The translations under genes and the position numbers were made by a program. The notes below the pieces were generated by a model. It saw only the letters and a list, made by a program, of their open reading frames with translations, was not told where the DNA came from and did not search any database. From the NCBI RefSeq assembly GCF_910592395.1, contig NC_088310.1:6703501-6767500 (forward strand): 64,000 nucleotides of DNA, written 5' to 3'. Positions 24,471 to 36,628 of this stretch are shown one piece after another (position 1 is the stretch's first letter; every line of letters begins with the position of its first letter). Origin of the DNA: Lineus longissimus. Its lineage: Eukaryota; Nemertea; Pilidiophora; Heteronemertea; Lineidae.

Positions 24471-25385
24471 ATAATTATTGGTCGTTGTTGTGAGAGTGTT
24501 TTTTCCGATTATACACTTGCGGATATTTCGTCGTTCGCAGTGACAATGAAAATTATTCATCTTATAATTTTGTTATATAACAATGAACCCTGGTACCGGT
24601 ACAATTTTAGCTTCTGTTGGTATTTACGGATGGTGTCAGCTGTTTTCTAGAAATTATAGGGCCAATCACTGTACCACTTTGCCTTACAATAGTTTACATG
24701 TACGAGTATTATCACTTATAATTCAATCCATGTTTTTTATATGTACCCTTTGAAGCTGGAACCATTTTGTTCTTGAACAATAGCAATATCACCTTACATG
24801 CAGCGTGACGTGAATACCGTCAATTTGAACCAGTGCAGCTCAGATCAACATGGAGGTCGATACGAGAAACGCCCATTGAGGCGTCGAGCTGCGACCTTGT
24901 TCCAAAGGACCAGTCGCCCTGAAGAAAACAATGTTCAAGTGCGCATGTGGATGTCAATATGCATTTTGGAGTTTATCAGAGAAATTCTATCTTCATTACG
25001 TTAGTACGTCATTTCATTCTTTTGCAAATAAAATGGGGTTTGCACTCTCTCGAAATGTGGTATTTTGCTCAGGAAAGCTGGGTTCGTACCCCGCTGCAAA
25101 CCGTTCAACATCGCTGCAATAATACGCAACGAGGCGCAACTGTCATTCTAAGTAACGGATACTGCTTTATACTTCGGTAAACTGGTAGTCGTATCCAAGG
25201 TTGATGAGCGCGTGTGGATGATCCTGGTGTGCTATATGATGCAATGTGAGCGTCTTCTGTTGTAAAGATTGTGGAATTACTATCCACTTATATGGCCATC
25301 TGATTGCTAGTTATGCTTTTTCAAATCCCGATTCGCCGCGCTGATATATAATTCATTGAATTACGGGAAACGAAGCGACACAGCG

Positions 25386-26441
25386 ATGGAAACCATGACC
25401 ATTCATTCGGACAAGGCGTTCGACCACTTCGACGCCTCCACCGCTGCCAAAGATGACTGTATCTACAGGTCAGTCTACGCAGACGTCTTCTACCTCTACA
25501 CATGCGCCATCACCCCCGTTGTCATCGTCGGAATCATCCTGAACCTCATGAATCTTGTCGTCCTCCGCCGAATGGAGAAATCGCACCAGTCTGTTTTCCT
25601 CCTCCGGTTCCTTGCCGCGTGTGATTTTCTCTTCCTCATCGTCTGCCTCGTGTATTTCTTCATACGCCATATGACTGTGTACTTTACCAATAGGATTGAG
25701 GTGTTCGCCCGAGAAGACGGGAAGATAGGAAAACTTCTGTATAACATAACCATTCCTTTCTATAGGATATCCCTCATGGCAAGAAACTGGTTAATCGTTT
25801 TAATCACTTTTGAGAGGTTCATGCACATTGCTTTCCCACTATGGGCAAAGGTGCATTGTACCAAAGGCACCTTGAGTGTGGTGGTGGTTTCAATCGCCTG
25901 CTTTATCATTGGCCTGTGTTCACCCGTTTACCTTGCTCAGACAATCACTGAAACGATCAACCCGTGCACGGATTTGCCCGAGATAGATTTCGTGAAGCCA
26001 CCATGGGCATCGCAGTTCCTCTCAATAACATATCTAGTGTTCATACTTTATACCCCAATAGTATGCATTTACGTTATGAACATAGTTCTCATTGTGGCTG
26101 TGCGACGAGCGCATTCGCATAGATCCAAGATGGCTGCCAGATCCATGGCCGTTTCGGGCAGTGGAAAAGAAGCCGAGACTTCTCAAACTAACGCCACGGC
26201 CATGGTTCTCTCAATTATTATTGTGTTCACCGTTTTTGAAACTCCAACTTGCATAGACAGGCTGGCAACGTTAGTGGGTTTCGAATTCACCAACGATAGC
26301 TTTTTTAAACAGTACAGTAGGAAAATAAGTCTATTTTTAGTAATTATGGATTCGACCATGAATTTTTTCGCCTACTGCCTTTCCAATAGGGCATTTCGAA
26401 AGAACATACTGTGGCTCTTCCATTTTGTGAATGATAGATAA
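25386..26441 (+). CDS. class A GPCR, peptide/FMRFamide-receptor-like, copy B
   Basis: The frame, start and length (351 codons) match copy A. By direct comparison there are 12 replacements (P7H, V51I, Q64E, V85I, P95H, S100F, G110E, V278I, I283V, C284F, M335R, G348V, written A to B) and 6 silent changes. C284F changes the TM6 CWxP-equivalent from CETP to FETP. M335R restores the basic residue usual after TM7 (SNRAFRKN). ERF, the NFFAY end of TM7 and the missing TM3 Cys are shared. It is intact and plausibly expressed, with AATAAA at 26680-26685. Whether the two copies differ in ligand or signalling cannot be told here. Confidence 0.88.
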   Translation: METMTIHSDKAFDHFDASTAAKDDCIYRSVYADVFYLYTCAITPVVIVGIILNLMNLVVLRRMEKSHQSVFLLRFLAACDFLFLIVCLVYFFIRHMTVYFTNRIEVFAREDGKIGKLLYNITIPFYRISLMARNWLIVLITFERFMHIAFPLWAKVHCTKGTLSVVVVSIACFIIGLCSPVYLAQTITETINPCTDLPEIDFVKPPWASQFLSITYLVFILYTPIVCIYVMNIVLIVAVRRAHSHRSKMAARSMAVSGSGKEAETSQTNATAMVLSIIIVFTVFETPTCIDRLATLVGFEFTNDSFFKQYSRKISLFLVIMDSTMNFFAYCLSNRAFRKNILWLFHFVNDR

Positions 26442-26679
26442 ACTTATACATGTCTAGCAAAATTCACATACATTTTTTGGCTGTTTTGAAACTATCATAC
26501 TGATGTCGGATTCTACACTTATCATCATTACTTATGATTAGTTTATCATCGGATATCTTGAGGGCATAGCTTGGTGGCAAGACTGCTGTTCGACAACGAA
26601 ATAATATGGCTTGCGGGTCCGCACTCCGGGAATCAGCGTGGAAGTAACATTCCCGGCTCTTCACGTCGTTTGTAAGAAC

Positions 26680-26685
26680 AATAAA
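26680..26685 (+). terminator. poly(A) signal AATAAA, GPCR copy B
   Basis: Equivalent to 21878-21883 of copy A, about 240 nt after the stop. Confidence 0.5.
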
Positions 26686-28683
26686 CCGATACTAACTCAA
26701 CTTGTGTGTGCTGTTGTCTTTGTCCAAAAGAGATAATGTGTAACATAAGCCTATGCTGTCGACTCAAGTTACAAAAAATATTCAAATTCGTAGCATGAGT
26801 AGTAACGAACTTATAATGACATTGCCACCTTTTATAAAACCAATGCATAGGAAGAAGGTATGATTGCAGAGCAGATATCAAACAACCGAGCCGACTCCAC
26901 CCTTGTCTGAAGCCAGGATAGCTCTACGAAAATAGCTGACCATAGTTTTAGATGGTAAAGTCTTCACTTGGATATACACGTAAACCATAGACCCGATGAT
27001 GATGTTGAAGGGTCCCATGGGAAACCAACACGGGACCGCCAGGATTCCATAAATGCAACGATCGTAAAACGTGCTTTGACATGTATTTCGGTGACACCAG
27101 AGTCTTTGGATAAAATATTTCTCTTTCAATATTTGAAGACTGGTGACACGTAACACGGACAAGGCCATAATTAAGAATTTTCTATGTTTAATCGGAAAGC
27201 AACTTGAGGGCCGCCTGTGGGTTCGTCACACCGCATGAGTAAATGGAACGAACCGTGCATGGAGAAGAAGGGGCCGTACCAACCAGGTTTGTCGTTTAGT
27301 ATCACCCTCTCTTGGTAAACATCAAGCGTCGTTACCACGGTTTGACCAGTGAGTATGTAGTGGCTGTATTGATAGTTGTGTGTGGTTTGAATCAGGCTGA
27401 ATGTAGGTAATGCACAAGGGTCAATTCGCGCGATCACCAGAAATGTATGAGCTCCGTCAGGGAGGTTGGAGGGTAGAACAAACGATCGTACAAACATGTA
27501 CTTCAAATGTAGTAATAATGATGCCAATACCCTTTCAGAAATATCAAAGCAAATAATGGGACAGTTAAGCAACAGTTAACGCGGACGTTAATAAGAACAC
27601 GGAATTTTGCAGATAGTATTCGTAAATTAAGCTGAACGGCAATCTTCGATATGTGGGGCTATTTATTTATTTGGAAGACTTTGGCAAGTAATAATAACAA
27701 CAGAACAATTAGGCCCAGCAAGGCATTTAAAATTTACCCACGGTAAGTTACAACACAAAAGAGTTGGTCAGTTGCAAAGGTTACCTACAAATGTAATCCT
27801 GACGCTGTAATTCAAATCAAACCATTACTCTGGCTGAACAGAAAGTAGGTGGTCATTCCTGCCTGTCAAGATAGGTTCAAGAGAAATAACACAATCTACT
27901 TTCTGATCGATGTTTGGCACAGAGTGATGACTGGAATTGAGAGCTTACACTGTTGATTTTACACGAAGTTAGTTTGTAAAATGGTTTATGCAGTTTGTCG
28001 ACTATGAAGCGGCGATATTCCAGCCCGAGAAAGACCAATCAAGTCCAACATGATACCACCACAAGCTCCAAACTGCTCTCGGCTTACTGCTTACGTAAAC
28101 CAAGCTTCGTGGGGTGACATGGCGGTTATTAAAGTGGTAGTCATCAGAACAGCACCCTCTCATGTCTTGGCTACATTAGACACAAAGAACACGCATTTAT
28201 AGCTATTTCACGATTTGAAAGATAATTATAACATCGAGATGAAGCTAAGGCAAAAATCATGCTAGCCACATCTATTCACGTTCATTATTGCATAGTTGAA
28301 CCTGTGACCAACTACATGTATCTCGAATGGCATTGCCAGCGCTGTCTACTTTTTAGTATAAATTCAAATTTCCCTGTCCAACCAGAAACAAGCAATCACC
28401 CTATGGAATGAGGATACCATAAGGAGCATTCAATCTATCATAAAGATTGAAAAATTCACCAGGCGCTAAAATGCATGTTGGTGACCTCTCCTTTTTTGTC
28501 AAGAAAGGGACAATAAACATTGTTAAAACCCTTGAAGACACTGATCCTGGTTCTGACCAGGGACATGTCATTCTGAAATCGTTGATATCTCAGTTCTACT
28601 ACGTTTCAATGCGAAATGCAACGTGCTTCAATTGATAGCTCTACGGTTTTTCCGTGACTATGATTAACGATTAACCAATGAGC

Positions 28684-29690
28684 GAAGACCGAAGAAGATT
28701 ATAACCTCGACTGCCTTTACATGTATGTATTCTCAGCCTGTACGCCTAACACCGTATTGAGCCAACCACTGGCATAGGCGACACTCCTTTGTCAACGACG
28801 AGTTCACCCAGTCCACGAGGTGACCCACCCAATCCCGATTCTTGACCTCTTTATTACCATCTAAAACTCGTCATCGGAGCTGTCAGCTAGTAACATCACG
28901 TGATCTGTTGTTGCTGTTTCTTGTGGCTGAAATAAAGAGCATAGGCTGTGGTCATGACAACAGACTCAATCAGTTCAGGATTTTGTAAAAGAATGAAGAA
29001 CTTAGACAGTTCGGTTGTCGCTTTTGCAATTGTAACTAATCTTCATTTACAACAGATCCAAATGCCTTCAGTTGCAATTTGTGGTTGTCATTGTTAGCGC
29101 ATATCTGTCGGTAATTTAGAAGCCACAACTTTCTATTTCCTTTCATTTCTGAGAGGTCAGAGGTTATCCCTATGCTTTGGTTGTAAGTCATAGTCCTTAT
29201 TGGTGGTCTCTTCGAAGGATTTTCAAGGGAGCTATGGATACGGTTTTTTTCGGTAATGTCGATCGCTACGACAAAGTTAAATGTTATGTAGGTTATTACA
29301 GGCATGCAGTACCATGCTAAGTAATTTCAAACACAGACCTCACACCATTTGTTCATATGGCTGGAATGAATATTTGAAAGGTAAAAAGTGATTGGTGCTT
29401 GAATGATGTTTTGCAGCAGCCATTTCAGTCAAAAAATAGATTGCATGGCCGGCTCAGAAGATCAATCGTTATTCCAAACGAAGTTATCCTAAAAGAATAC
29501 TATACACGTGCTTGAAATATCGACGAAGTTCTGTATTTGTTTCTATTTCCTTTATCCACAATTTGACAAGTAATGATCAGACTGAAGTGGCAGAAAGAAA
29601 CATTGTCGATTCTCGTATTTGGCGCTCAACTCTTCTCACATGTATATTAGCAGTGATGAAATTGTGCTAAAAAGAGAACATTTGTATTAC
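28684..29690. other. region right of the tandem unit; possible terminal exon on minus strand
   Basis: A minus-strand frame at 29036-29265 is preceded by an acceptor-like TTTGTCGTAG. It encodes a polar tail (ITEKNRIHSSLENPSKRP and onward) ending VVNED-stop. It could be the last exon of the gene with the transmembrane exon at 29691-29858, but the splice phases do not match directly. Nothing else is seen. Confidence 0.2.
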
Positions 29691-29858
29691 CATTTGAACC
29701 TCCATCCGGCCCATGTTCCGACTTGGCCGCCTCTGTACGTTCCTTCCCGAGGCATCTTTGGAGCATGTCCGCAGAAGGTAGAAGAGGGAGACAATTAGCA
29801 GCGCCCCGGATATACCAACACCAATCGGAACCAGAACGTTCATCATGTAATGCTCATC
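29691..29858 (-). CDS. candidate transmembrane exon, gene unknown
   Basis: The minus strand reads TTTTTCCTGCAG acceptor, then 56 codons, then a GTAATA donor. The peptide DEHYMMNVLVPIGVGISGAL is followed by LIVSLFYLLR and a basic tail (TCSKDASGRNVQRRPSRN). This is one strong membrane helix with a basic stop-transfer flank, typical of a juxtamembrane exon. Only this frame is open. The parent gene is not recognised; it may belong to the minus-strand ectodomain gene at 38721-39900 or to a separate gene. Exon status rests on splice-like ends plus hydrophobicity. Confidence 0.35.
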
Positions 29859-32800
29859 CTGCAGGAAAAAGTTATATCAGTCAAAAAAGAGGTTCCGCGA
29901 TGCACCGAGTTGAGTAACCGACTGCCTCCATGATTTCCTCGTGTTAACTCTACAAACAAGCGATGTCAAACATGAGGACAAATCATCATTAACTCTATTT
30001 GAGCACTACAATTGGACGTTTAGGAATGTACATCATGGCAGTTTACAGCGTTCAACCAGTTGAAGTCGTAGTCGACCCCGAGGAGGACCTCTAGAAATGC
30101 AGAAATACCAGTCATCTAGCAGCAAGGGGAGTTTCGCGAGAGATTTTCTCTAATCATACACTTTTCCTCTGACGGCAGAAGGGTCAGGCTTCTGAGGAAG
30201 AAATCATTCTTATAGAAACGGTATATTTGACAATTTGGCAATTTGGCAATTTGGCAAATGTAGATCTTAGCTGACAGGTCCATTACGAACGAGTCTATTG
30301 AGTTTCACCTCTATCGTCACTTTTGATGAGTGATTACAAAACCTAGGGACGGGACTTAATCAATTATATCCACGGGGCACCTGTCATGGCATCGGATGAC
30401 GAATGGTTACAGTGATGTAATATCTCGGGTACAAATTAATTGATAGAGAAAGATGTCACGTCTGATATTGAAGTTAATGAATATATGGCGTAGTAAGTAG
30501 TGACAGCGATGGAAACGATGTGTTGTTTGTTTTCCAGGAATTCGACTCAGGGGAGCACTGCAGCGGGAACGGCACGACATTTTTGGTTCCGCTTTATAGC
30601 TATAAGCAAATCTTGGAGCACACGGAGAGGTAGTAGTAGAGCTAGGAGCACAGAGGTAAATGTCGGTGCAAGATCATGTAACAGAGGCGTTTTAAATCCT
30701 TCATAAATCGAAAAACAAACTTTGAGTGACGGAAGCGCGAATAAGCTAGGAATTTCTGGTAATACATGTGCCTATACGCAATAAGATAACAAAAATGCTC
30801 ATTCGCGCAAGTTTTGCAGAGAGTCTTGCGCCGAAACTCCTCACAAACTGCTCATGACAGTACCAGCCTATCTTCACTCAGCGTGTTACGCCACATAACA
30901 AGCACAACGCCTTTTTTCCATTGCAATAATTTTGGCGTTGATGCATGGCGTAAAACGTTGATTTAAAGGCTTCCAACCTACCTTCCACTGAAATCCTGCC
31001 AATTGGGATTCCTCTGGAAATATACAAAAAAGAGAATACATTATAGGCTAATTGGCCGGTTCTATTTGGCAAGCCGCTCGCCGAACAGGCATCTTTTTTG
31101 TCCTGTTTGGAGAGCCGCTTGCCAAACAGCACTAAAAAGCCACCCTGTACGGCCAGCCAGGCTTGCCAAACAGGTAAAAAATCTACCCTGTTTGGCGAGC
31201 TGGAGACTTTACAACACATTAGCCAGAGAGTTCGGCTCTCCATTCAGGACAAGAAAAAGTCGCTGTTTGGTAAGCCGGGCTTGCCAAATAGTCACTTCCT
31301 ACATTTATAATCATTCAGTTACGCGTGCAATACGGAGTGAACGTCAACTATTCAGGATTTTCGACAGCAGGGTTTGTATAAATATTTCCGGTGTAATCAT
31401 CCAATAAGAAGTCCTAGGTTCTGCATCTGCGGGGCCGCAACCAATTCAACAAGTAGGCGGAGATCTTGTTTCAGATGTTTTCAGATTTTTTTACAAAAAT
31501 ATTTTTATACGATCCCTTGTGAACTATTGCACCGTCTTAGAACAGTGACGGTATTCTCAGACGACTGCCATGGTTGTAGCCTACAAGTCGCTCCACTCTC
31601 TTGTCCATCAATCATGTTGATCTATTCTCTTCCCTACGGAAGGCTCATCTATTACAACATGCATCACGTTATGACAGTGTGGTGCATTATCATGTCAATT
31701 TGGGGAAGCTTATCTTGTTCGATCTCTTCAGCCTCTAATGGTTTTTTACGCTCAATAACGGTGAGTAATCGATACAAAATTGCCGGGGGGGGGGGGGGTG
31801 TTAGAAACGCCGAAAATCGTGTGGTTTTACACGTGTTGGAATAGTACTGATGAAAGGTTTTCACTGACAGTGAAAGGCAGTTTTCACAGGCCGGTTATAA
31901 TTGCCAAGCCAATAGCTTACTTTGAAATTATTTCAATGCTTGCTCCAGGGTTCGTGCCTTAATAGGGTCTGATTCCATGCTACATTATCGGGAAGCTAGC
32001 GGGAATCGGAGAAATCTTCGCCGAATAGTATAGACTTTCGCCCTTCGTCGTTCGTAAGGGTTGCGAAAATTAGCCATTCGTTCCGTCTTCATTGTATCCG
32101 CACTCAACAGGTGCATGAAATACATCAACCAATTCCGATTCTTGTCAGCAAAATGCTATCATTACAAACAAGCTGATCCTTATTTTAATGACTGCGTACG
32201 TGCCGTCGAGATCTATAATGACATGATTACCTTGTGACAGCTCTTGATTAGGAAACTTCACGATCGTGTGCGATGGTAACGAGGCAAATTTCGCAAGCCT
32301 TTTAAAGAGCTACGAACGACGAAGTACGAAATTTTCAAATGTATTTTCTCGACGATTTGGAATTCCCCCCGCTCCTCCTACACTGTACGTATTAAAGATG
32401 ATATACGAGTGTCAACATCAACCGAAACTTAGCCAATATCGCCTATCGCTGCAGTATGCTCCAGAAAAGAACTGCCCTTACCACGGGAAATAAATGGAGT
32501 TGCCTGACTCCTATCTCACGTAGTCCTATGCCTTCGTCAGGTGACGTGTTGAAAGATTCACTGTTATGATAGTGGATATAGAACTGCACGCACTATTAGT
32601 TGTATCAGGCTTGAGTATGACCTGCGATACATTGTATCAACATTTATACTGTAGTGAGGCACGTATGACAACAAGAAGATAAATGCGAAATGGTTAGTGT
32701 TGGTTCTACGTCCATATGTGCTGATAGAGCGTTGATAGCAGCCGACTTTCCGGCCGTGAACATCAGTCCCAAAGTCTCCTCCATTCGTTAAGGATGGTTA

Positions 32801-34087
32801 TAGGCAAAACGCCGGCAGGTCGGCATAGTTGATAAAGGAACTGTACCACTCCAACCAACACTCCCTCGAAAAGGTCGAAATTATGTGGAAGTTACGGCTA
32901 CTGAGGTCAATTTTGCCAACAAACAATGCTGGGACTTGATTAGACGTTTTCAGTCGAACATAAGGGTATGTATCCAAGAGCTAGTATAGTCGCGAGACCT
33001 GTCAAAGACTGTTGAGACAGCTTGCTGTAATATAAAGAGAATCGATAGCCCTTTCATGTATAGGAGGTTGGTCAAAATGCCTTGGGAATTGCCTCTCATT
33101 GGGGGTATTGTAGACAGTTTAATGATTAAATGAGTGGTGTTTGAACAGCAAAGGGGCAGAAGAGGCAGTTCGATATTCGATTGATGACTCTAATTCGAGT
33201 ATTGAAATTTGAGAAAACTTCTATCAGGAAATAGATACTGAGACAATTTGCCTCACAATAACAAGGATCGACGACACTCGTGCTCAAAGGTTACTCTCTG
33301 TCCAAGCGATTGTAACATTTTATTCTTCCACATGTTTCTGCTTCAACACGCAGTGCTCTTCCCTGAGAAGAAATGTACAAAACGATGAATATCATTACCT
33401 CTTTGGTACTATTCGTTGAGCTTATCATCGGTATGAGCATCTTGACAGCCAAGGGTTTTGCATCGTATCAAGCTATACCCCGGTTACGTTTAAAGGGAGT
33501 AAGACCATGAGGTTCAGGATGCGGTATCAGAGACGCAAATTGTCTCAGTACATGTATATATCTATGTGGTTTCAGTTCGAGCGGTATTGTACTTAAGATG
33601 TTCTAGGCTGTATCCATTGATTCTTTCATTAATAACAGTATTCATTCATTGTCTTATACATGTAATGTGTAGGTTATACATGCCTCCGCGTGGTCACATC
33701 TGTTCGAGCCAATTGAGGAGTGCTTGATAATCCGCTACACGTATGTCGCCTTCAATATAATGGTGTTGGAATATCATGAATAGGCTCCACGCAGCTGGGA
33801 CCAACAGAAAATCTTTAAACACCATTCCTAAAGACGACTGTCATGATAGTAGATTATTGGGTTTATGTACCGATGACAGCCCTTTTTTGAAAGGAGAAAA
33901 AAACCCAAATACGTACATTATCTTTGAGAGTAAATTATTAATATATATAGCTTACATGTTAACTGAATACTAAGCGCTTGTAACAGAACCGTCAAAGATG
34001 TTTTGCGGTGATCAAAATGGATTTCTAAATGGGCTATAATTGTACTTGGGCTGTACACGCCTAATACCGGTACATTACTCTAAATGA
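29859..34087. other. non-coding or intronic DNA with short repeats
   Basis: No supported gene. It holds a cluster of inverted TTGCCAAACAG words (31066-31291), a 14-base G run (31785-31798) and a three-copy CAATTTGG repeat near 30235. Plus-strand frames at 31003-31407 and 31374-31844 start at non-ATG codons or overlap repeats and were not accepted. Confidence 0.35.
31066..31291. repeat. clustered inverted repeats of TTGCCAAACAGG
   Basis: Alternating orientations of a 9-14 bp word occur within 226 bp: TTGGCAAGC at 31066, CCTGTTTGG at 31102, CTTGCCAAACAG at 31118, GCTTGCCAAACAGG at 31161, CCCTGTTTGGCGAGC at 31186, CTGTTTGGTAAGC at 31263 and GCTTGCCAAATAG at 31279. Confidence 0.6.
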
Positions 34088-34093
34088 TTTATT
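34088..34093 (-). terminator. candidate poly(A) signal, minus-strand gene
   Basis: TTTATT on the plus strand is AATAAA on the minus strand. It could end a minus-strand transcript that begins near 39.9 kb, but no firm terminal exon connects to it. Confidence 0.2.
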
Positions 34094-35669
34094 CAACGTG
34101 CCTTTGAAGTCGGGTGTCCCCAGTCATGAACGCAAATGGAATTAGTTTTTTTCAAAAAGAGGAATTGTTGACGATTGTGCATTAAAACCCAATTCACCGC
34201 GTTCGTTCCTCTAATGTGTCAACCCGAGTGGAAGCAACAAGTTGGTCCGTCCCGCGGGAATATCATGTGATATTTTTCCAGCTCGATATCTCCTGACTGC
34301 GCATACTGATGGTGTGGGTGCAGCTTAGTGAGGAGAGCGTTAGCCAGTCCATCAGAGCCAACATTTAGGACAAAGTGCTTTTTGCTATACGTACGTGTAT
34401 ATGTACGTGAATGAAATGAAACCGCTCAAACTGATGTCCCGGCCCGATTCACATTTCCTGTTTTGGACAAATATTCTGGACGATGGATTGACGATAGGCA
34501 TGCAGCGGTATGAATCGGTATGCATCGGTATATGCATGACGACCGATGTCGGTATGAGGCGGGACCTAATGTCCGTACAAAAGAACCTGTTGAGCTTAGA
34601 CCACCGCTCACCCTGCAAATGGCCCGCCCATAAGTAACCACGTAATAAGCAGACGATACGGCGCGAAGGAAGCTTTATGATCAACAAGGGATCGACCAAT
34701 CCATGCAGTAAACGCCACTTTATGGAGATTGGCTGCCCACCGTCGATTTACGGCGGCGCCAAGTTGTTTCTTACGTATACACGTACACGCGTACCATACA
34801 TCAGTAATGGTGATTAGCCAAAAAGAGACACGACAACCTGCCTGGTAAAACCACGCGTCTCCCTGCCAGATCTCGTGACATTAGAGTGGTCGATCGCTGG
34901 ATGGTTACGAGGCTGTGCCATATATTCTCAACACTGAGTTTATTCTTTTCCGGAAACAAAAATCAACAAGAACTATAAGACGTTACCTAAATCACCTTGT
35001 TATTGACCAATTTATGACGTCAACACCTGAGTTGCAGAGCATATATCACTTTTGATTGGAGATTTTACGAGAAGTCTCGCCAAATACAGCTTTGGGAATG
35101 ACGAATGTTACCGGAAGGCCTCTGTTGACTGCCTAAATTATTGGACGTTCATTGTAACAGAAGTTGTACGAGAGGTTCCTTAAGGTGATCGCGAGACTGC
35201 GAATTGCCCGAGGGAGCTCTCGTTCAACTACCTGTCATTTTTTGCAAAGGCATGCCATGCCTACCCGGTCCTAAATTTCTGTCCAACACCCTGCACTAAT
35301 GACCGAGAGCGAGGGGAGAAGAATACGACTGACACTGGTATTCGAGGATGATGCATATACCATGCCCACGAAGCTAATCGGCGGAAACCCCGCGTAATTC
35401 CCGGTGGTGGATGAAGCCGCGCGGAAATCTATAATATAGCTTTCCGCAGAGGTTTCGGCTAGTTTACATTTTCCGCTATGTTACCATATGCAGCTGTAAT
35501 ATACTGACATACCGAGGATATGGTAATATATATGAAAATAAAAGCGTCAGAGCGTATATAAAGCCGTCAGGGCAATGGAAATTGACTTAATGATTTTTTT
35601 TCATCCGTCATTTCTGGATAATCATATTCTAGTTCAAACTGGTACTGTACGTTGAAAAAGAATGTCAGA

Positions 35670-35954
35670 CTAGAGTCCGCGTAATAAGTCCAGGTTTCGT
35701 TCGAACAACCTGGGATCGCTACAGCGATTAATCCACCACCCCACTTCCGCAATCTGTTTTCCGAAAGCTGAAATTCCAGCGGCTATTCCTGAATAAATCA
35801 TGCCAGATATAACAACCAGAGACAAGGAGATAACGTGCAACACTAGACGACTGTGGACGTTGATGTTATTCGACGTCTGAGCAATGAAGCGGTCAGCAGT
35901 CAGAATCCATTTGAATACGAGGATGTTGTGGAATATGAACAGGCTACGACAGAA
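35670..35954 (-). CDS. candidate multi-pass membrane exon, gene unknown
   Basis: A minus-strand acceptor (GTTTTTCGACCGTCAG) is followed by 94 open codons and then TAG. The peptide starts FCRSLFIFHNILVFKWILTA, continues DRFIAQTSNNINVHS, and then a second long hydrophobic run LVLHVISLSLVVISGMIYSG. Two membrane helices joined by a short polar loop with ADRF would fit TM3-TM4 of a seven-helix receptor. No clear donor was fixed before the stop, so the 3' limit is uncertain. It lacks an ATG and is probably an internal exon, if real. Confidence 0.3.
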   Translation of the reverse strand, partial: FCRSLFIFHNILVFKWILTADRFIAQTSNNINVHSRLVLHVISLSLVVISGMIYSGIAAGISAFGKQIAEVGWWINRCSDPRLFERNLDLLRGL

Positions 35955-36467
35955 CTGACGGTCGAAAAACGGTTAGTTGCTGGTGTTTTTTCAGTCGGCC
36001 AAAGCTTTAACATTTTAATGCCATCTGTCTAAATACAAGCATCTCACCTGAACCGCAAGAAGATGTCAGAAAGGCTTCTGAAATTCCCGGATGAAAAATT
36101 GGCAATCCTTTTAAAAACATGCATGCAAGTTATGAGTGTTGGGCCTTTACAATGCTGAGTGAGTCCACGAAGCTTTTCTCTCAGTCAGAAACTGTGAGGC
36201 TATACTATAGTTATAAACCAAACTTCAGATTCAGATTCACAGGATGTATCAGAGAAGCCATCTTGGATTCTGAGACGTTTCCGGTGTAATTCATTCATGC
36301 TCGTTAACAAGTATCTGATAATGTAGGCCTTCTATCGTTCTCTTCGTCGTACTTGTCGTCACCATCATCAATACAACTTGGCCTGTTGTTCGATCCTCTC
36401 TTCGCAAACATTGGACAAAATGAGAATATCATTCCACTTACAGTTATAACCCAATCAATAGGTTTAC

Positions 36468-36628
36468 ATATTCCTCCTCGGGATGAGCTAAACTTAGCAT
36501 TGCCGCCCAACGAGACACCGAATCGATGGAAGTCTTGACAAAATGTTCAAACATAAACAAGAGGCAGACACCGATATGGAAAGGAAACGTCAATAATAAA
36601 CGGTTGATTCGGGATACAATTTCGTCTT
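36468..36628 (-). CDS. candidate transmembrane exon, gene unknown
   Basis: A strong acceptor (GGGTTGTTCCTGTAG) is followed by a 161-bp exon with two leading bases and 53 codons, then a GTAAAC donor in phase 0. The peptide DEIVSRINRLLLTFPFHIGV is followed by CLLFMFEHFVKTSIDSVSRW. This is one membrane helix with charged flanks. The phase 0 exit matches the phase 0 entry of the candidate exon at 35670-35954. Family unknown. Confidence 0.33.

Larger units (their letters stand above)
23878..28682. repeat. tandem duplication, copy B (4.8 kb)
   Basis: This is a direct head-to-tail copy of 19065-23877. The junction reads CCAATGAGC then CCATAGCCCCTGG. TGAGC is present at the left edge (19065), the junction (23878) and the right edge (28679), a 5-bp microhomology. 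Beyond 28683 the sequence diverges at once. Confidence 0.93.

Noticed and set aside
26878-27168. Minus-strand 96-codon ATG frame with a hydrophobic stretch, present in both tandem copies (also 22076-22366)
   Set aside because: Between copies the differences are all replacements with no silent changes, so no protein constraint is visible. No splice links or family match were found.
27171-27572. Minus-strand 133-codon frame in copy B
   Set aside because: Copy A carries single-base indels that break the frame at the equivalent place (22521-22772). It reads as non-coding unless copy A is a fresh pseudogene.
31003-31407. Overlapping plus and minus frames of over 120 codons (also 30878-31243)
   Set aside because: They lie on the inverted TTGCCAAACAGG cluster, whose repeats lack stop codons; no recognisable protein.
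31374-31844. Plus-strand 156-codon frame with a hydrophobic segment
   Set aside because: It begins at TTG and runs through a 14-G tract. A donor-like GTGAGT exists, but no partner exon was found.
34220-34720. Minus-strand frames near 34.2-34.8 kb with splice-like ends
   Set aside because: All three frames stay open over part of this stretch, so open length carries little weight. No membrane helix or family pattern was found to decide among them.
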